Shown: positions 17,230-26,850 of the stretch, piece after piece | Numbering within the stretch: position 1 is the stretch's first letter | How the letters are laid out: every line of letters starts with the position of its first letter | Source of the DNA: Niveispirillum irakense DSM 11586 | GTDB taxonomy: Bacteria > Pseudomonadota > Alphaproteobacteria > Azospirillales > Azospirillaceae | Direction: 5' to 3' | NCBI RefSeq assembly: GCF_000429645.1 | Contig: NZ_KE386934.1 | Location: forward strand, 558,001 to 622,000 | DNA length: 64,000 nt | Position numbers and translations under genes: made by a program | The notes under the pieces: generated by a model | Database searches by the model: none | Seen by the model: only the letters and a program-made list of their open reading frames with translations | Told to the model about the DNA's origin: nothing

Positions 17230-18117
17230 GTGGCGGCCGTTGCCTTTCGTCGCCCCGTACTGGAAAGGGATCATATCCCGCAGAAACCGGCCCTTGCGCC
17301 GGTGCCTGCCCCATTCCTGTGGCAAGCGCGCCCGCCGCTCTGGCGTCTGCGGCCTGAATGGGGGACGGCCCAGGCGAAGCCACGCGCATTGCCAGCAACC
17401 TTGATCGCTGCGTCCCATGCGGCGCTCTACGGGCTTTTCATGGTGGGCACGGTGGCATCCTGGATGCTGGCGGTACCCCATCCAGGCGAGGGGTCGCGGG
17501 GGGCCAGCCAGGGCGCCCTGATCCTGTCATCCACCCCTGTGCCGCAGCCACAAGTGGCTATGCAGCCGGACATGCCAGCGCCCGTGACCGTATCGCGATT
17601 GATGACACCGCCGCTGCCGATGCTGCGGGTGAGCAGCATCCATATCCAGACCCGACCGGCCCCGTCCCTGAAGCAGCAAAGCACCTCAAATGCGGCGCCT
17701 GCTTCCCACGCCCTCAGCCCACCCGATACCGGCAATCAAGGCATTGCGGGTGATCAGGGCGACCGCCGCAACATGGATACAGGTCGGAATGGCAGCCAGG
17801 GGGGCGGCAAGGTTCAGCCCGCCTCTTACGAAGCCGAGGTACTGGCCTGGATCAACAGGCACAAGCGCTACCCCCACCACGCCATCCAGGCGCGGCTGGA
17901 GGGGGTCGTCGGGATTGCTGTGGAACTGGATAATTGGGGACGGTTGCTGAGGGTGGAACTGCTGAACAGTTCCGGCCATCAGGGCCTGGATAAGGCCGCC
18001 CTACGCCAAGTCCGCGCCGCCGCCCCCTATCCGCGCCCGGTTGATGCCGACTGGAGCCGTAAGCGGATAGAGTTGAATCTGGCCTTCAGCCTGCGTGACC
18101 TACAAGCGGCAAGCTGA
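17230..18117 (+). CDS. TonB-family energy transducer
   Basis: 295 residues from a GTG at 17230 with AGGAG nine bases upstream. Layout: cytoplasmic N-terminal 50 residues, a membrane segment at about 57-80 (LIAASHAALYGLFMVGTVAS), a Pro-rich periplasmic linker and a C-terminal TonB domain (EAEVLAWINRHKRYPHHAIQ... VELLNSSGHQGLDKAALRQVR). The long N-terminal cytoplasmic stretch is unusual for TonB. No exbB or exbD is nearby, so it must use an ExbBD encoded elsewhere. Divergent from the receptor it probably energises. Confidence 0.88.
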   Translation: MAAVAFRRPVLERDHIPQKPALAPVPAPFLWQARPPLWRLRPEWGTAQAKPRALPATLIAASHAALYGLFMVGTVASWMLAVPHPGEGSRGASQGALILSSTPVPQPQVAMQPDMPAPVTVSRLMTPPLPMLRVSSIHIQTRPAPSLKQQSTSNAAPASHALSPPDTGNQGIAGDQGDRRNMDTGRNGSQGGGKVQPASYEAEVLAWINRHKRYPHHAIQARLEGVVGIAVELDNWGRLLRVELLNSSGHQGLDKAALRQVRAAAPYPRPVDADWSRKRIELNLAFSLRDLQAAS

Positions 18118-18256
18118 AGGCCGCATCCAGCAAACAAAAAGCGTGCGCGGGGAAGGAATGGGGGTTGGGAACCCAAATAGAAAAAAGGCTCGCGATGCGC
18201 CTTGGATCAGGGCATCAAGCTAAACAAATTCTATTGATTTCCTTTGGAAAAACTGA

Positions 18257-18332
18257 TGGTGCCCAGGGACGGAATCGAACCGCCGACACGGGGATTTTCA
18301 ATCCCCTGCTCTACCGACTGAGCTACCTGGGC
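18257..18332 (-). tRNA. tRNA-Phe (GAA)
   Basis: 76 bases on the minus strand including an encoded CCA. The acceptor stem GCCCAGG pairs with CCTGGGC, the D arm is GCTCAGTCGGTAGAGC, the anticodon loop TTGAAAA gives anticodon GAA, and the T arm contains GGTTCGATTC. It follows yacG on the same strand at 106 bases and may share its transcript. Confidence 0.97.
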
Positions 18333-18438
18333 ACTGCATCAATTCATGAAGCGTTGTCCGCTTCATCGCCGGTCAGCGTCGGTGCCGCCGTCCGGTGGAG
18401 GGCCTTTTAGAGAGTTGGCCGGACCCTGTAAAGCACTT

Positions 18439-18666
18439 TTATTCATCAAGCCTGCGATTTTTTTCCAACCCTTGTTCGCTCCCTTCCTCTTCCCCCTCCA
18501 CAGGCACCCGATAGACCTCACCCAGCCATCGGGACAGGTCGATATCGGCACAGCGTTTGGAGCAGAAGGGTTTGAATTCAACGACAACGGGGCGCCCGCA
18601 GATCGGGCAGGACGGGGCCTTGCGCTTCGGGCGCACGGCGGAAAGATCAATCGGTTCGTCGCTCAT
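18439..18666 (-). CDS. yacG: DNA gyrase inhibitor / zinc-binding protein YacG
   Basis: 75 residues with the four-cysteine zinc site of the family: CPICGRPV and PFCSKRCADIDLSRWL, then an acidic tail. YacG of E. coli binds GyrB and blocks DNA binding. It overlaps the RNase E/G gene by four bases (ATGA), the usual alphaproteobacterial arrangement. Confidence 0.93.
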   Translation of the reverse strand: MSDEPIDLSAVRPKRKAPSCPICGRPVVVEFKPFCSKRCADIDLSRWLGEVYRVPVEGEEEGSEQGLEKNRRLDE

Positions 18667-19832
18667 CTCTTCTCTGTCTCTTCGGCTTGCAGCAGGTCGG
18701 CCAGCGGCGGGCCGCGGCGGGCCCGTGTCACCTCAACCAGCCCCAGGCGGGACATGCCATAGACATGGGTGGCAACCGCGTCCGGGGCCACCGCATCGGC
18801 CAGGGCGCGGATCACCGCATCCCGGTCCCCTGCCCGCGCCATATTGACGAAATCCACCACCACGATGCCACCCACATTGCGCAGGCGAAGCTGGCGGGCA
18901 ATTTCCGGACAGGCGTCCAGATTGGTCGCCAGCGGGTTGCCCCGCTCCCCGCCATTCACATCGACGACGGTCAGCGCCTCAGTCCGGTCGATGACAAGGG
19001 AGCCGCCGGCCGCCAGCGGCACCCGCCGCCCCGCCAGGGCTGCAATGGCCCCATCCGCATCCCCCTGCGCAAACAGGGGCTGGGTGCCCTTGTGCAGGGC
19101 CAGCAGCGGCAGCAGATCGGGCGCAACAGCGGTCAGCCCCTGACGCACCTGGGGCAGCAGATCGGCCCCTTCAACCAGAATTTCCGTCAAGCCATCGCGC
19201 GGCAGTTCCGTCACCGCCCGGCGCAGCGCATCGGGCGCGGGCGAAAGCATGGCGGGGCCGGTGGCGCCCGCCCCTTTGGCGGCCTCATGCCATTGCGCTA
19301 GAAGCGCCTCCGCCTCACCCAGCACCATGGCCGGATCGGCGGCAACAGCTTCCGCGCGGACGATCCAGCCCCCCATGCGCGGCAATTCCTGCTCCATCAG
19401 CGCGCGCAGGCGGGCCACCTCCGGCCCTTTGCCCAGGCGCTTGGACAGGTGCAATCCATTGCCCAGCGGGGTGAAAACAAGGAACCGACCGGGCAGGGAG
19501 ATATCCATGGTCAGGGTCGCCCCCTTGTCCCCATGGGCATCGGCCTTGACCTGGACCGTCACCGTCTGGCCCGTGCGCAGCAACTGGCCGATACGGGCAT
19601 CGCGCCGTTGCGGTCGCACATCGCTGGCCGACAGCAGGCCCGGCTTGGCATCGCCAATCTCGACAAAGGCGGCATCCAGCCCGGCAGCGATCCGCGTAAC
19701 ACGGCCCAGCATGACAGCGCCCAGCCAGCCAGGACGGCCCGCATGGTCGATGGCCAGATCGGTCAGCACATTATCGGTGAGAAGGGCGCAGCGGGTCAGC
19801 GCCCCTTGCCGGTCTACCAGCAGGCGGCGCAT
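18663..19832 (-). CDS. Ribonuclease E/G family protein (short form)
   Basis: 389 residues, shorter than RNase G. An S1-like domain covers about residues 35-115 (GAVMLGRVTRIAAGLDAAFVEIG). The catalytic magnesium aspartates of the DNase-I-like domain are in LTVVDVNGG and GIVVVDFVNM. The zinc-link cysteines (CPxC) that hold RNase E dimers are absent; the protein ends soon after TRARRGPPLADLL. So it may act with altered oligomerisation. It starts at TGATG, sharing one base with the maf stop, within infA-maf-RNase-yacG. Probably processes rRNA or mRNA; a full RNase E is expected elsewhere. Confidence 0.88.
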   Translation of the reverse strand: MRRLLVDRQGALTRCALLTDNVLTDLAIDHAGRPGWLGAVMLGRVTRIAAGLDAAFVEIGDAKPGLLSASDVRPQRRDARIGQLLRTGQTVTVQVKADAHGDKGATLTMDISLPGRFLVFTPLGNGLHLSKRLGKGPEVARLRALMEQELPRMGGWIVRAEAVAADPAMVLGEAEALLAQWHEAAKGAGATGPAMLSPAPDALRRAVTELPRDGLTEILVEGADLLPQVRQGLTAVAPDLLPLLALHKGTQPLFAQGDADGAIAALAGRRVPLAAGGSLVIDRTEALTVVDVNGGERGNPLATNLDACPEIARQLRLRNVGGIVVVDFVNMARAGDRDAVIRALADAVAPDAVATHVYGMSRLGLVEVTRARRGPPLADLLQAEETEKR

Positions 19833-20482
19833 CAGCCTTGCCGGCTGGCAGAAGCCGCCAGCGTCAGCGCATCAAGCCCCGCCGCGCGCAGGGTGCCCCC
19901 CACTTCCGTCAGCGGCAGGCCCACCACATTGCTGTAGCTGCCGCTGATCTGGCGGACGAACAGGCTGGCCAGCCCCTGGATGGCATAGCCGCCAGCCTTG
20001 CCCTGCCAGTCGCCGGTGGCGATATAGCTCTCAATCTCGAACTCGGAGAGGGTGCGGAAGATAACGGCGGTTTCCACCGTCCGCGACCAGACCCTTCCAT
20101 CCGTGCCAACAATGCTGAAGCCGGTATGGACCCGGTGGCGCCGTCCCTGCAGCAGGGACAGGCACCGCCGCGCGGTTGCCGCATCCTCCGCCTTGGGCAG
20201 GATACGGCGACCCAGCCCGACCACCGTATCGGCGGCCAGCACGATGGATCCTGGATGCCGGGCGGCAACCAGTGCCGCTTTTTCCCGCGCCAAACGCAGG
20301 GCATGGGCAGCCGGCAACTCGTCCTTATGGGGGGTCTCGTCAATATCCGCCGGGTCCACCTGGTCAGGAACCAGCCCGATCTGGGCCAGCAATTCCCGAC
20401 GCCGGGGCGATCCCGACGCAAGCACCAGCACCGGACGCCCCGACACGATCTGCGCCGGGACAGGCGTCTCGCTGGAAGTCAT
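19832..20482 (-). CDS. maf: Maf-family nucleoside triphosphate pyrophosphatase
   Basis: 216 residues. The Maf signature LVLASGSPRRRELLAQIGL near the N-terminus, VLAADTVVGLGRRILPKAEDA in the middle and the C-terminal YAIQGLASLFVRQISGSYSNVVGLPL mark the ITPase-like fold. Maf proteins hydrolyse non-canonical or standard dTTP/UTP/CTP and affect septation. The start lies 16 bases after infA; co-transcription is likely. Confidence 0.95.
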   Translation of the reverse strand: MTSSETPVPAQIVSGRPVLVLASGSPRRRELLAQIGLVPDQVDPADIDETPHKDELPAAHALRLAREKAALVAARHPGSIVLAADTVVGLGRRILPKAEDAATARRCLSLLQGRRHRVHTGFSIVGTDGRVWSRTVETAVIFRTLSEFEIESYIATGDWQGKAGGYAIQGLASLFVRQISGSYSNVVGLPLTEVGGTLRAAGLDALTLAASASRQG

Positions 20483-20498
20483 GCAATCCTCTTTCCGC

Positions 20499-20717
20499 TT
20501 ACTTGAAGCGGAATGTGATCCGCCCCTTGGTCAAATCATAGGGCGTCATCTCGACATTGACGCGATCGCCCGCCAGAACGCGGATACGATTTTTACGCAT
20601 CTTGCCGGAGGTGTGGGCAAGCACTTCATGTTCGTTGTCGAGCTTAACGCGAAACATCGCGTTGGGCAGCAGTTCCGTCACCGTGCCGGAGAACTCGATC
20701 AGATCTTCCTTGGCCAT
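20499..20717 (-). CDS. infA: Translation initiation factor IF-1
   Basis: 72 residues, an almost canonical single S1/OB domain ([19 protein letters not shown] ... [29 protein letters not shown]). Binds the ribosomal A site with IF-2 and IF-3. First of infA-maf-RNase-yacG, 152 bases downstream of the phosphatase gene. Confidence 0.98.
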   Translation of the reverse strand: MAKEDLIEFSGTVTELLPNAMFRVKLDNEHEVLAHTSGKMRKNRIRVLAGDRVNVEMTPYDLTKGRITFRFK

Positions 20718-20869
20718 GTCTTCCTGGTTCTGGGCGCCTCAAAAATCGGCCAATAGGTGATTGGAGCGCGCCCAGCGGTCAAGTGTTTTCAGCGCACAGC
20801 AGAACCGAACAGACCGACAGGCAGGAGGCCAGCCTGCCCGATCATGCAATAATGTGATGTATCCATCCG

Positions 20870-21322
20870 TCAGACTGGGTCAGAGGCGGCAAACCGCTGC
20901 TGCAACCGCTTCAATAACTGGTCGCGAACCTGCCGATAGGCATCGAGTCGCATCTCCCGCGTGCCTTCCGTCAGGGAAGGGTCGAACGTGTTCCAGAACT
21001 CCACGTCACAGGCGGTGGTGCGGGTCATTTCCACTGCGCGGTGCTGCGCTTCCGGGGATAGGGAAATGACGAGATCGAAACTGTCATCCTCCAACTGGTC
21101 GAAGGTCTTGGCACGGTGGCGGGACATGTCCACCCCCAGTTCCGCCATCACGGCGACAACGAAGGGATCGTTCTCCCCCTCCCGCACCCCGGCACTGTCG
21201 ACATAGATCGACTTGCCATGCAGCATCTTCAGCAACCCCTCCGCCATGGGCGAGCGGATTGAATTATGCGTGCAGGCGAACAGGACGCTGGAAATCCGGG
21301 GCGGGCGGGTTTCATGCGTCAT
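20870..21322 (-). CDS. Low-molecular-weight protein-tyrosine phosphatase family protein
   Basis: 150 residues. The P-loop C17-THNSI-R23-S is the CX5R(S/T) motif of LMW-PTP and thioredoxin-type arsenate reductases, and the C-terminal NTFDPSLTEGTREMRLDAYRQVRD resembles the general-acid region. The His-Asn-Ser P-loop is nearer arsenate-reductase-like members than classical CxGNxCRS phosphatases, so the substrate is uncertain. It starts five bases after UPF0262, in the his-infA cluster, an order common in alphaproteobacteria. Confidence 0.85.
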   Translation of the reverse strand: MTHETRPPRISSVLFACTHNSIRSPMAEGLLKMLHGKSIYVDSAGVREGENDPFVVAVMAELGVDMSRHRAKTFDQLEDDSFDLVISLSPEAQHRAVEMTRTTACDVEFWNTFDPSLTEGTREMRLDAYRQVRDQLLKRLQQRFAASDPV

Positions 21323-21327
21323 CCCGG

Positions 21328-21828
21328 TCAGGCCCTGATATGCAGAACGCAGATCAGGGTGAAGATGCGGCGCGCCGTGTTCAGGTCGGTTTCCACCTTG
21401 CCGGCCAGCCGTTCCCGCAGCAATTCCGATCCCTCATTGTGCAGCCCGCGCCGTCCCATATCGATCGCCTCGATTTGGGATGGGGTGGCTGTCTTGATCG
21501 CCTTGTAATAGCTGTCGCAGATCATGAAATAGTCGCGCACGATGGTGCGGAACGGCTTCAAGGGCAGGACGATCCGGTCCAGGGGCTGGTCTTCCCCATT
21601 GCGGACATCGAAGATCAGCCGGTTATCCTCGGTGGACAGGAACAGGCGGAACGGCCCGGCGTCAGGCTGTTCACTCAGGGCGAAACGGTTTTCATCCAGC
21701 AGGTCGTACAGGGCGACGGCACGTTCATGCTCCACCTCCATATTGTGGCGGATGACATGCCGTTCGACCAGTTCGACATGGATGATCCGGTGATGCGGCT
21801 CCTGCCGCACGCCTTCGCCTGGCACCAT
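21328..21828 (-). CDS. UPF0262 family protein
   Basis: 166 residues, matching the family I know from this location between hisD and a phosphatase gene in alphaproteobacteria. Typical segments are HRIIHVELVERHVIRHNMEVEHERAVA (in part) and PLKPFRTIVRDYFMICDSYYKAI. No catalytic motif is evident and no function is established. Confidence 0.88.
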   Translation of the reverse strand: MVPGEGVRQEPHHRIIHVELVERHVIRHNMEVEHERAVALYDLLDENRFALSEQPDAGPFRLFLSTEDNRLIFDVRNGEDQPLDRIVLPLKPFRTIVRDYFMICDSYYKAIKTATPSQIEAIDMGRRGLHNEGSELLRERLAGKVETDLNTARRIFTLICVLHIRA

Positions 21829-21884
21829 GCCTTGTTCCCCTCCCCGTCAGACGTCGCCCTTTCCGGGCGGAGGGCTACAGCCTG

Positions 21885-23189
21885 TTACTGGCTGGCCCCG
21901 TTGGCAAGCCGGATTGCAACCGAAAGGGCGTGCGCGCCCAGACCTTCGGCCTCCGCCAGCGCGACGGCGGCCGGGCCGATGGCGGCCAGGGCCGCCGGGC
22001 TGCAGCCGACCAGTGTCGTCCGCTTCATGAAGTCCAGCACGTTCAGGCCGGAGGAGAAGCGGGCCGAGCGGGCCGTCGGCAGCACATGGTTGGGGCCGGC
22101 CACATAATCGCCAATGGCTTCCGGCGTGTGGCGCCCCAGGAAGATGGCACCGGCATTGCGCACCTGGGCCGCCATGGCATCAGGATCGGCCACGGCCAGT
22201 TCCAGATGCTCCGGTGCCAGCCGATCGACCAGCGGCACCGCCTGGGACAGATCCTCCACCAGAATGATGGCGCCATGGTCGTCCCAGCTTTTGCGGGCGA
22301 TATCCACGCGCGGCAGCCGGGACAGATGCACCTCTACCGCAGCAGAGACGGCATCGGCAAAGGCGGCGTCATCGGTGATCAGGATACTCTGCGCCGAGGT
22401 ATCATGCTCGGCCTGCGACAGAAGATCGGCGGCGATCCAGGCCGGATCGTTGGCCCCATCGGCCACGACCAGGATTTCCGACGGGCCGGCGATCATGTCG
22501 ATACCGACCGTGCCGAATACCTGCCGCTTGGCGGCGGCGACAAAGGCATTGCCGGGGCCGGTGATCGTATCCACCGGGGCAATGCTGTCCGTGCCATAGG
22601 CAAGGGCCGCCACGGCCTGGGCCCCGCCGATGCGGTAAATTTCCGTCACCCCGGCCAGATCGGCAGCGGCCAGCACCAGCGGGTTAAGAACGCCATCGGG
22701 CGTGGGCACCACCATGGCGATGCGCGGCACACCGGCCACCTTGGCGGGGATGGCATTCATCAGAACGGAGCTGGGATAGGCCGCCGTTCCGCCCGGCACG
22801 TAAAGACCGACAGCGCCTACCGGGGTCCAGCGCGCGCCCAGGCGCACCCCGGCCTCATCGGTATAACTGGTCGCTTCCACCGTCTGGCGGCGATGGAACG
22901 CCTCAATCCGGGTCGCCGCCAGCTTCAGTGCGTCCAGCGTGACCGTATCGCATTGGGCGATGGCGGCCTGCACCTCCTCAGGGGTGATGCGCAACCGGTC
23001 AGCCGTCAGGTCCAGCCGGTCCCAGCGGCGCGTATAGTCCAGAACCGCCGCGTCACCACGGGCGCGCACATCGGCCAGGATGGCGGCGACGGCATTGTTC
23101 AGATCTTCCTGGACTTCCCGCTTGGCGCCCAGCAGCGCGCGGAACGCATCCTCGAACCCGGCATCGCGGGTGGAAAGCTTAACCGGCAT
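21885..23189 (-). CDS. hisD: Histidinol dehydrogenase
   Basis: 434 residues from ATG at 23189, which gives the normal N-terminus ([20 protein letters not shown]); an upstream extension would run into hisG. It catalyses the last two steps of histidine synthesis with zinc and NAD. Conserved segments: [59 protein letters not shown] and [26 protein letters not shown]. It overlaps hisG by 11 bases. Confidence 0.97.
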   Translation of the reverse strand: MPVKLSTRDAGFEDAFRALLGAKREVQEDLNNAVAAILADVRARGDAAVLDYTRRWDRLDLTADRLRITPEEVQAAIAQCDTVTLDALKLAATRIEAFHRRQTVEATSYTDEAGVRLGARWTPVGAVGLYVPGGTAAYPSSVLMNAIPAKVAGVPRIAMVVPTPDGVLNPLVLAAADLAGVTEIYRIGGAQAVAALAYGTDSIAPVDTITGPGNAFVAAAKRQVFGTVGIDMIAGPSEILVVADGANDPAWIAADLLSQAEHDTSAQSILITDDAAFADAVSAAVEVHLSRLPRVDIARKSWDDHGAIILVEDLSQAVPLVDRLAPEHLELAVADPDAMAAQVRNAGAIFLGRHTPEAIGDYVAGPNHVLPTARSARFSSGLNVLDFMKRTTLVGCSPAALAAIGPAAVALAEAEGLGAHALSVAIRLANGASQ

Positions 23190-23853
23190 TGGTGATTGCC
23201 TCCTGGAAACGGTCGATCCAGCCCTGAATCTCGCCATGGCGGGTCTTGAACGCGGCGCGGTTGACGACAAGGCGGGAAGAGATGTCGGCAATATGCTCAA
23301 TCTCTGCCAGACCATTCGCTTTCAGCGTGGTGCCGGTGGAGACCAGATCGACAATGCGCCGGCACAGGCCCAGCGTGGGCGCCAGTTCCATCGCGCCATT
23401 CAGCTTGATGCATTCCGCCTGCACGCCGCGGGCGGCGAAATGACGACGGGTGATTTCCGGATATTTGGTCGCCACGCGGACATGGCTCCACCGCGACGGA
23501 TCATCCTTTTCCAGCATGTCCACCCGCTCGGCCACGGCGATGCGGCATTTGCCGATGCCCAAATCCAGGGGGGTATAGAGTTCGGGATAATCGAACTCCA
23601 TCAGCACATCGCTGCCGCAGACGCCCAGATGCGCCGCACCGAACGCAACGAAGGTGGCGACATCGAAGCTGCGGACGCGGATGATCTCCACGTTGGGCCG
23701 GTTGGTGGCAAAGCGCAGGGCCCGGGATTTCGGGTTGTCGAAATCGGGTTCCGGCTCAATTCCGACCCGATGCAGCAACGGCCTCACCTCATCCAGGATA
23801 CGGCCCTTGGGCAGGGCCAGCACCAGCAGGTCTTGGGGGGCGGACGGCATCAT
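23179..23853 (-). CDS. hisG: ATP phosphoribosyltransferase, short form
   Basis: 224 residues, the short HisG type that lacks the C-terminal regulatory domain and needs HisZ for activity in known cases. Motifs: [35 protein letters not shown] and the PRPP loop [14 protein letters not shown]. It catalyses the first committed step of histidine synthesis. HisZ is not in this window; the hisS at 60289 is a full-length synthetase and not HisZ. Two ATG codons at the start (23853, 23850). Confidence 0.95.
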   Translation of the reverse strand: MMPSAPQDLLVLALPKGRILDEVRPLLHRVGIEPEPDFDNPKSRALRFATNRPNVEIIRVRSFDVATFVAFGAAHLGVCGSDVLMEFDYPELYTPLDLGIGKCRIAVAERVDMLEKDDPSRWSHVRVATKYPEITRRHFAARGVQAECIKLNGAMELAPTLGLCRRIVDLVSTGTTLKANGLAEIEHIADISSRLVVNRAAFKTRHGEIQGWIDRFQEAITNAG

Positions 23854-23973
23854 GTCCTGGACGCTCCAGGTAGGAAATCAGGGAGGGAGTACATGGCACG
23901 CCCCACCCCCGTAGTCCAGCGACGCGGGCGGAAGGCGGGGTTGCGCAAACACAGGCCAGGCCCGCAGGAGGGC

Positions 23974-24321
23974 TTAGTGGTCAGACCCCTGGAGGATCTG
24001 ACGACGCATGCCGGTTTCATATTCCAGCCCTTCACGGGTCAGGATAACGCTGACCGGGAAGCTGCCCTGGATCAGGCCCTTGCGTTCCAGCACCGCCCAG
24101 GGGGCGGGGTTGCGCAGGCCCGTCGCATCCTGCGCATAGACCAGCCAGGGGCCGAGATGGAAATGGTTGCCATGGGCAGTGAAGGGCAGTTCCAGCACTT
24201 CCACGGCCCCGTCACCGAGGGGGCGGGCAATATCCTCAAACTCCGCCAGCGCCTGGAACAGGGTCAGCGTCTTTAATTGCAGCGGATTGAGGTTGAGCGG
24301 GTTCTTCTTGGCGGCGGCCAT
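23974..24321 (-). CDS. Conserved-looking hypothetical protein upstream of hisG
   Basis: 115 residues from ATG at 24321 (a lysine-rich opening AAAKKNPLNLNPLQLKTLTLFQALAEF). The soluble domain has several His and aromatic residues (FTAHGNHFHLGPWLVYAQDATGLRN) and ends in a charged tail. Codon use matches its neighbours, so it is very probably coding. I do not recognise the family. It lies 120 bases upstream of hisG on the same strand. Confidence 0.7.
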   Translation of the reverse strand: MAAAKKNPLNLNPLQLKTLTLFQALAEFEDIARPLGDGAVEVLELPFTAHGNHFHLGPWLVYAQDATGLRNPAPWAVLERKGLIQGSFPVSVILTREGLEYETGMRRQILQGSDH

Positions 24322-24447
24322 GGATGCGCACTCTTGGGTCGAGGAAAAAGGATTTTCCTGGTTGAAGCCCGTTTGTGCGGCATCGTCAAGCAAAGCCATG
24401 TGGGGTAAGACGAAGGGCAAATCATCCCTGCCCTGCCCGTCACCTTG

Positions 24448-25422
24448 ATGAAGAGGCCCATGCCAGCCCGTTTCCCCGCCCGCCCTTCATGCCTGACTGC
24501 CCTGTCACTGCTGTGCCTGACCGCCCTGCCGGTGAAGGCCGACATGCCAGCGGGCCGCGCTGCCTTCGCGGCGGGCGACTATGGTCGCGCCTTTGGTCAG
24601 TTCAGTGCCGCTGGCGATGCAGGCGACGCTGCCGGCAATTATCTGGCGGGGGAAATGCTGATCCATGGTCGGGGCACGGCACCCGATCCGGCGGCCGGGC
24701 TGGCGCGACTGCGCAAAGCCGCCGATGCCGGTCATGTCGGTGCGCTGGCGGCAGCCGGGGCGCTTTACGCCTTTGGCGGGGAAGTGCCGGCAGACCCGGC
24801 CCTGGGCCGCCGCCTGCTGACTCAGGCGGCGGAAGCCGGCGACATGCACGCGCAATATGATCTTGCCCGGCTGTTAAACGGGACCGACCCGGTGGAAGCG
24901 CTTTACTGGGCCCGCCGGGCCGCAGGACAGGGATTGTCAGGGGCCATGCGGCTGGCCGATTCCCTGGCCACATCGGCCAACCCCGATCAGGTGGCCGCCG
25001 CCAACCGGCTGCTGGCCCGCCCGCTGCCGCAGCGGCCAAGCCCCCTGCCCCCCAGCGGTACAACCCTGACGCTGACCGTAACCAAGCCTGCGCCGGTCAT
25101 CAGCAAGGCGGCCCCGGCCCAAAGCGCCCCATCAACCCCGGACCAAGCCCCCGCACCGGCCCCTGCTGCCGGGGATTGGGCGGTACAGGTCGGTGCCCTG
25201 CCCAGTCAGGCGGAAGCGGACCGCCATTGGGCGGCCCTTCAGCGACGGCAGGGGGATTTGCTGGGTAACCGCACGCCCTATTGGGAAAAGGCTGATCTGG
25301 CCAAGGGCACCTTCATCCGCGTGCTGCTGACCGGATTCGCCGACCGCGCGGCCGCCGGCGATTTCTGCACCCGGTTGAAGGCGGCCGGCACGGATTGTCT
25401 GGTCAGGCGTTCCCCCGGCTGA
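24448..25422 (+). CDS. Exported Sel1-repeat protein with SPOR domain
   Basis: 324 residues from ATG at 24448 (a TTG lies one codon earlier). Signal peptide to about residue 30, then Sel1-like helical repeats (AGNYLAGEMLIHGRGTAPDP, AGHVGALAAAGALYAFGGEV, GDMHAQYDLARLLNGTDPVE), a Pro-rich linker, and a C-terminal SPOR domain (GDWAVQVGALPSQAEADRHWA ... LLTGFADRAAAGDFCTRLK). SPOR domains bind denuded peptidoglycan at the septum, so it may take part in division or wall remodelling. Its end overlaps the convergent O-antigen-ligase-like gene by 20 bases. Confidence 0.88.
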   Translation: MKRPMPARFPARPSCLTALSLLCLTALPVKADMPAGRAAFAAGDYGRAFGQFSAAGDAGDAAGNYLAGEMLIHGRGTAPDPAAGLARLRKAADAGHVGALAAAGALYAFGGEVPADPALGRRLLTQAAEAGDMHAQYDLARLLNGTDPVEALYWARRAAGQGLSGAMRLADSLATSANPDQVAAANRLLARPLPQRPSPLPPSGTTLTLTVTKPAPVISKAAPAQSAPSTPDQAPAPAPAAGDWAVQVGALPSQAEADRHWAALQRRQGDLLGNRTPYWEKADLAKGTFIRVLLTGFADRAAAGDFCTRLKAAGTDCLVRRSPG

Positions 25423-26644
25423 CCAGCGGCACCCGCATCGCCAGTTCAATCAAGGCGAAGGCGAACAGCATGCCGCACAGCAGCCAAGTCTGCCACGCGC
25501 CATAGGCAAAGCACTGGATGAAGATGCAGGTGCCAAACAGGGCCAGCGCCATCACCCGCCGCTGCCCCTCCAGCCGCACCAGCAGCCACAGGACAGCCAG
25601 CAACAGCCACGTCACCAGCGCCGCGCCAATCCAGCCCAGTTCCAGCCGGACCTGGAGGAAGAAATTATGCGGGTGGAGCGGCAGCTTGCCCCAATGATCG
25701 GTGCCGGGGAACGATTCCTTGCCGCCAGGAATGGCCCGTGCACTGTCCAGGCCCCAGCCCAACCAGGGCTTCTGTTCGATGAAGGGGACGACAAAATCCC
25801 AGGTCAGAATGCGATGCTGGAAACTATGCGGCATCCAGGGGGCCTGGGCCAGACCGGCATTCAACATCGCCTGGGCCGCTGGCGTACAGAAAACCATGCC
25901 GGCGACAATGCCCACCGCGATGATCCCGGCAGCGATGCGGGGCGACCAGAGGGCGAGAGCGATCAAGCCCAGCAAGGCCAGTTGCGCCGCCGCTGCCGAC
26001 TGGCTCTCACTCAAAAGGCAGGTCACTGTCACCAGCGCCAGCCAGATGCCTGCCATCAGGCGACGGCCCGACCGCCAGAGCAGCAGGGCCACCGGGCCGG
26101 ACATCAGCGCCACCAGCACCGATGCACGGTTCACGGCGGAAACGAAGGCCCACGGATAAGGCGGTTCCCCATTCTGCAGGCGGTAGATCGGCTGATCGCC
26201 AAAAACCTCCACCCCCAGCAATAGCAGCCCGACCAAAGCCGCCAAGGGCAACAGCTTGGCCAGCCGCGTCGCCGCCCCTGGCGAGATCAGAACCATTGCC
26301 GGAAACAGAAGGAAAGCGGGCAGAAATTCATAAAGGAACGTGATCGCCTGCCCGGTCGCATCTTTGGGCACCAGGGTCCAGGTGATAGAGAGAGCGCCAT
26401 AAAAGATAAACACCAGCAGCGGCACCAGAACCGACCAGTCCAGCACCGGCAAGCGCCGATCCCGCCAGACCAGCAGCCCGCCGCCGAGCACGGCCAGCAG
26501 AATGAAACCGGGAGCCGTCGCACGCGCTGCCAGCGGCGCCACCAGCCCCAGCATCAGGCAACCAATGATCAGGAAAATAACGCCAAGCGGCCCCAGGACC
26601 GTGGGCGAGGGGGTCGGCTTTGCCGCCCCGAACGTATCAGACAT
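25403..26644 (-). CDS. O-antigen ligase / polymerase-family membrane protein (Wzy_C)
   Basis: 413 residues with about ten to twelve membrane helices. A large periplasmic loop in the second half carries the WaaL/Wzy_C features: WLGWGLDSARAIPGG and the His-rich LHPHNFFLQVRLELGWIG. The family joins O-antigen to lipid A-core or polymerises repeat units; which of these cannot be read here. No glycan cluster surrounds it, so it stands alone, convergent with the SPOR gene. Confidence 0.87.
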   Translation of the reverse strand: MSDTFGAAKPTPSPTVLGPLGVIFLIIGCLMLGLVAPLAARATAPGFILLAVLGGGLLVWRDRRLPVLDWSVLVPLLVFIFYGALSITWTLVPKDATGQAITFLYEFLPAFLLFPAMVLISPGAATRLAKLLPLAALVGLLLLGVEVFGDQPIYRLQNGEPPYPWAFVSAVNRASVLVALMSGPVALLLWRSGRRLMAGIWLALVTVTCLLSESQSAAAAQLALLGLIALALWSPRIAAGIIAVGIVAGMVFCTPAAQAMLNAGLAQAPWMPHSFQHRILTWDFVVPFIEQKPWLGWGLDSARAIPGGKESFPGTDHWGKLPLHPHNFFLQVRLELGWIGAALVTWLLLAVLWLLVRLEGQRRVMALALFGTCIFIQCFAYGAWQTWLLCGMLFAFALIELAMRVPLVSRGNA

Positions 26645-26850
26645 GCGGCACCCGCACCGTTTCCATGGATGCAGCCCACCGCTCCGGGGCCACGGCGCGG
26701 GATATTACGCCCTCAGCCCTTAAAAACAAGACCGCCAGCCCGGCCCGTATCTTCCGCGAACATCCCCCGTGATTGCCGACACTGGCATCAAGCCGTGCTG
26801 CGTGACTATATGGTGTGGCAATGGTTTTCCGCCCACAAGGCACTGTCCCC

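Noticed and set aside
17087..17398. 104-residue upstream extension of the receptor
   Set aside because: It crosses the divergent promoter and palindrome and overlaps the tonB gene; the signal peptide begins after the ATG at 17086.
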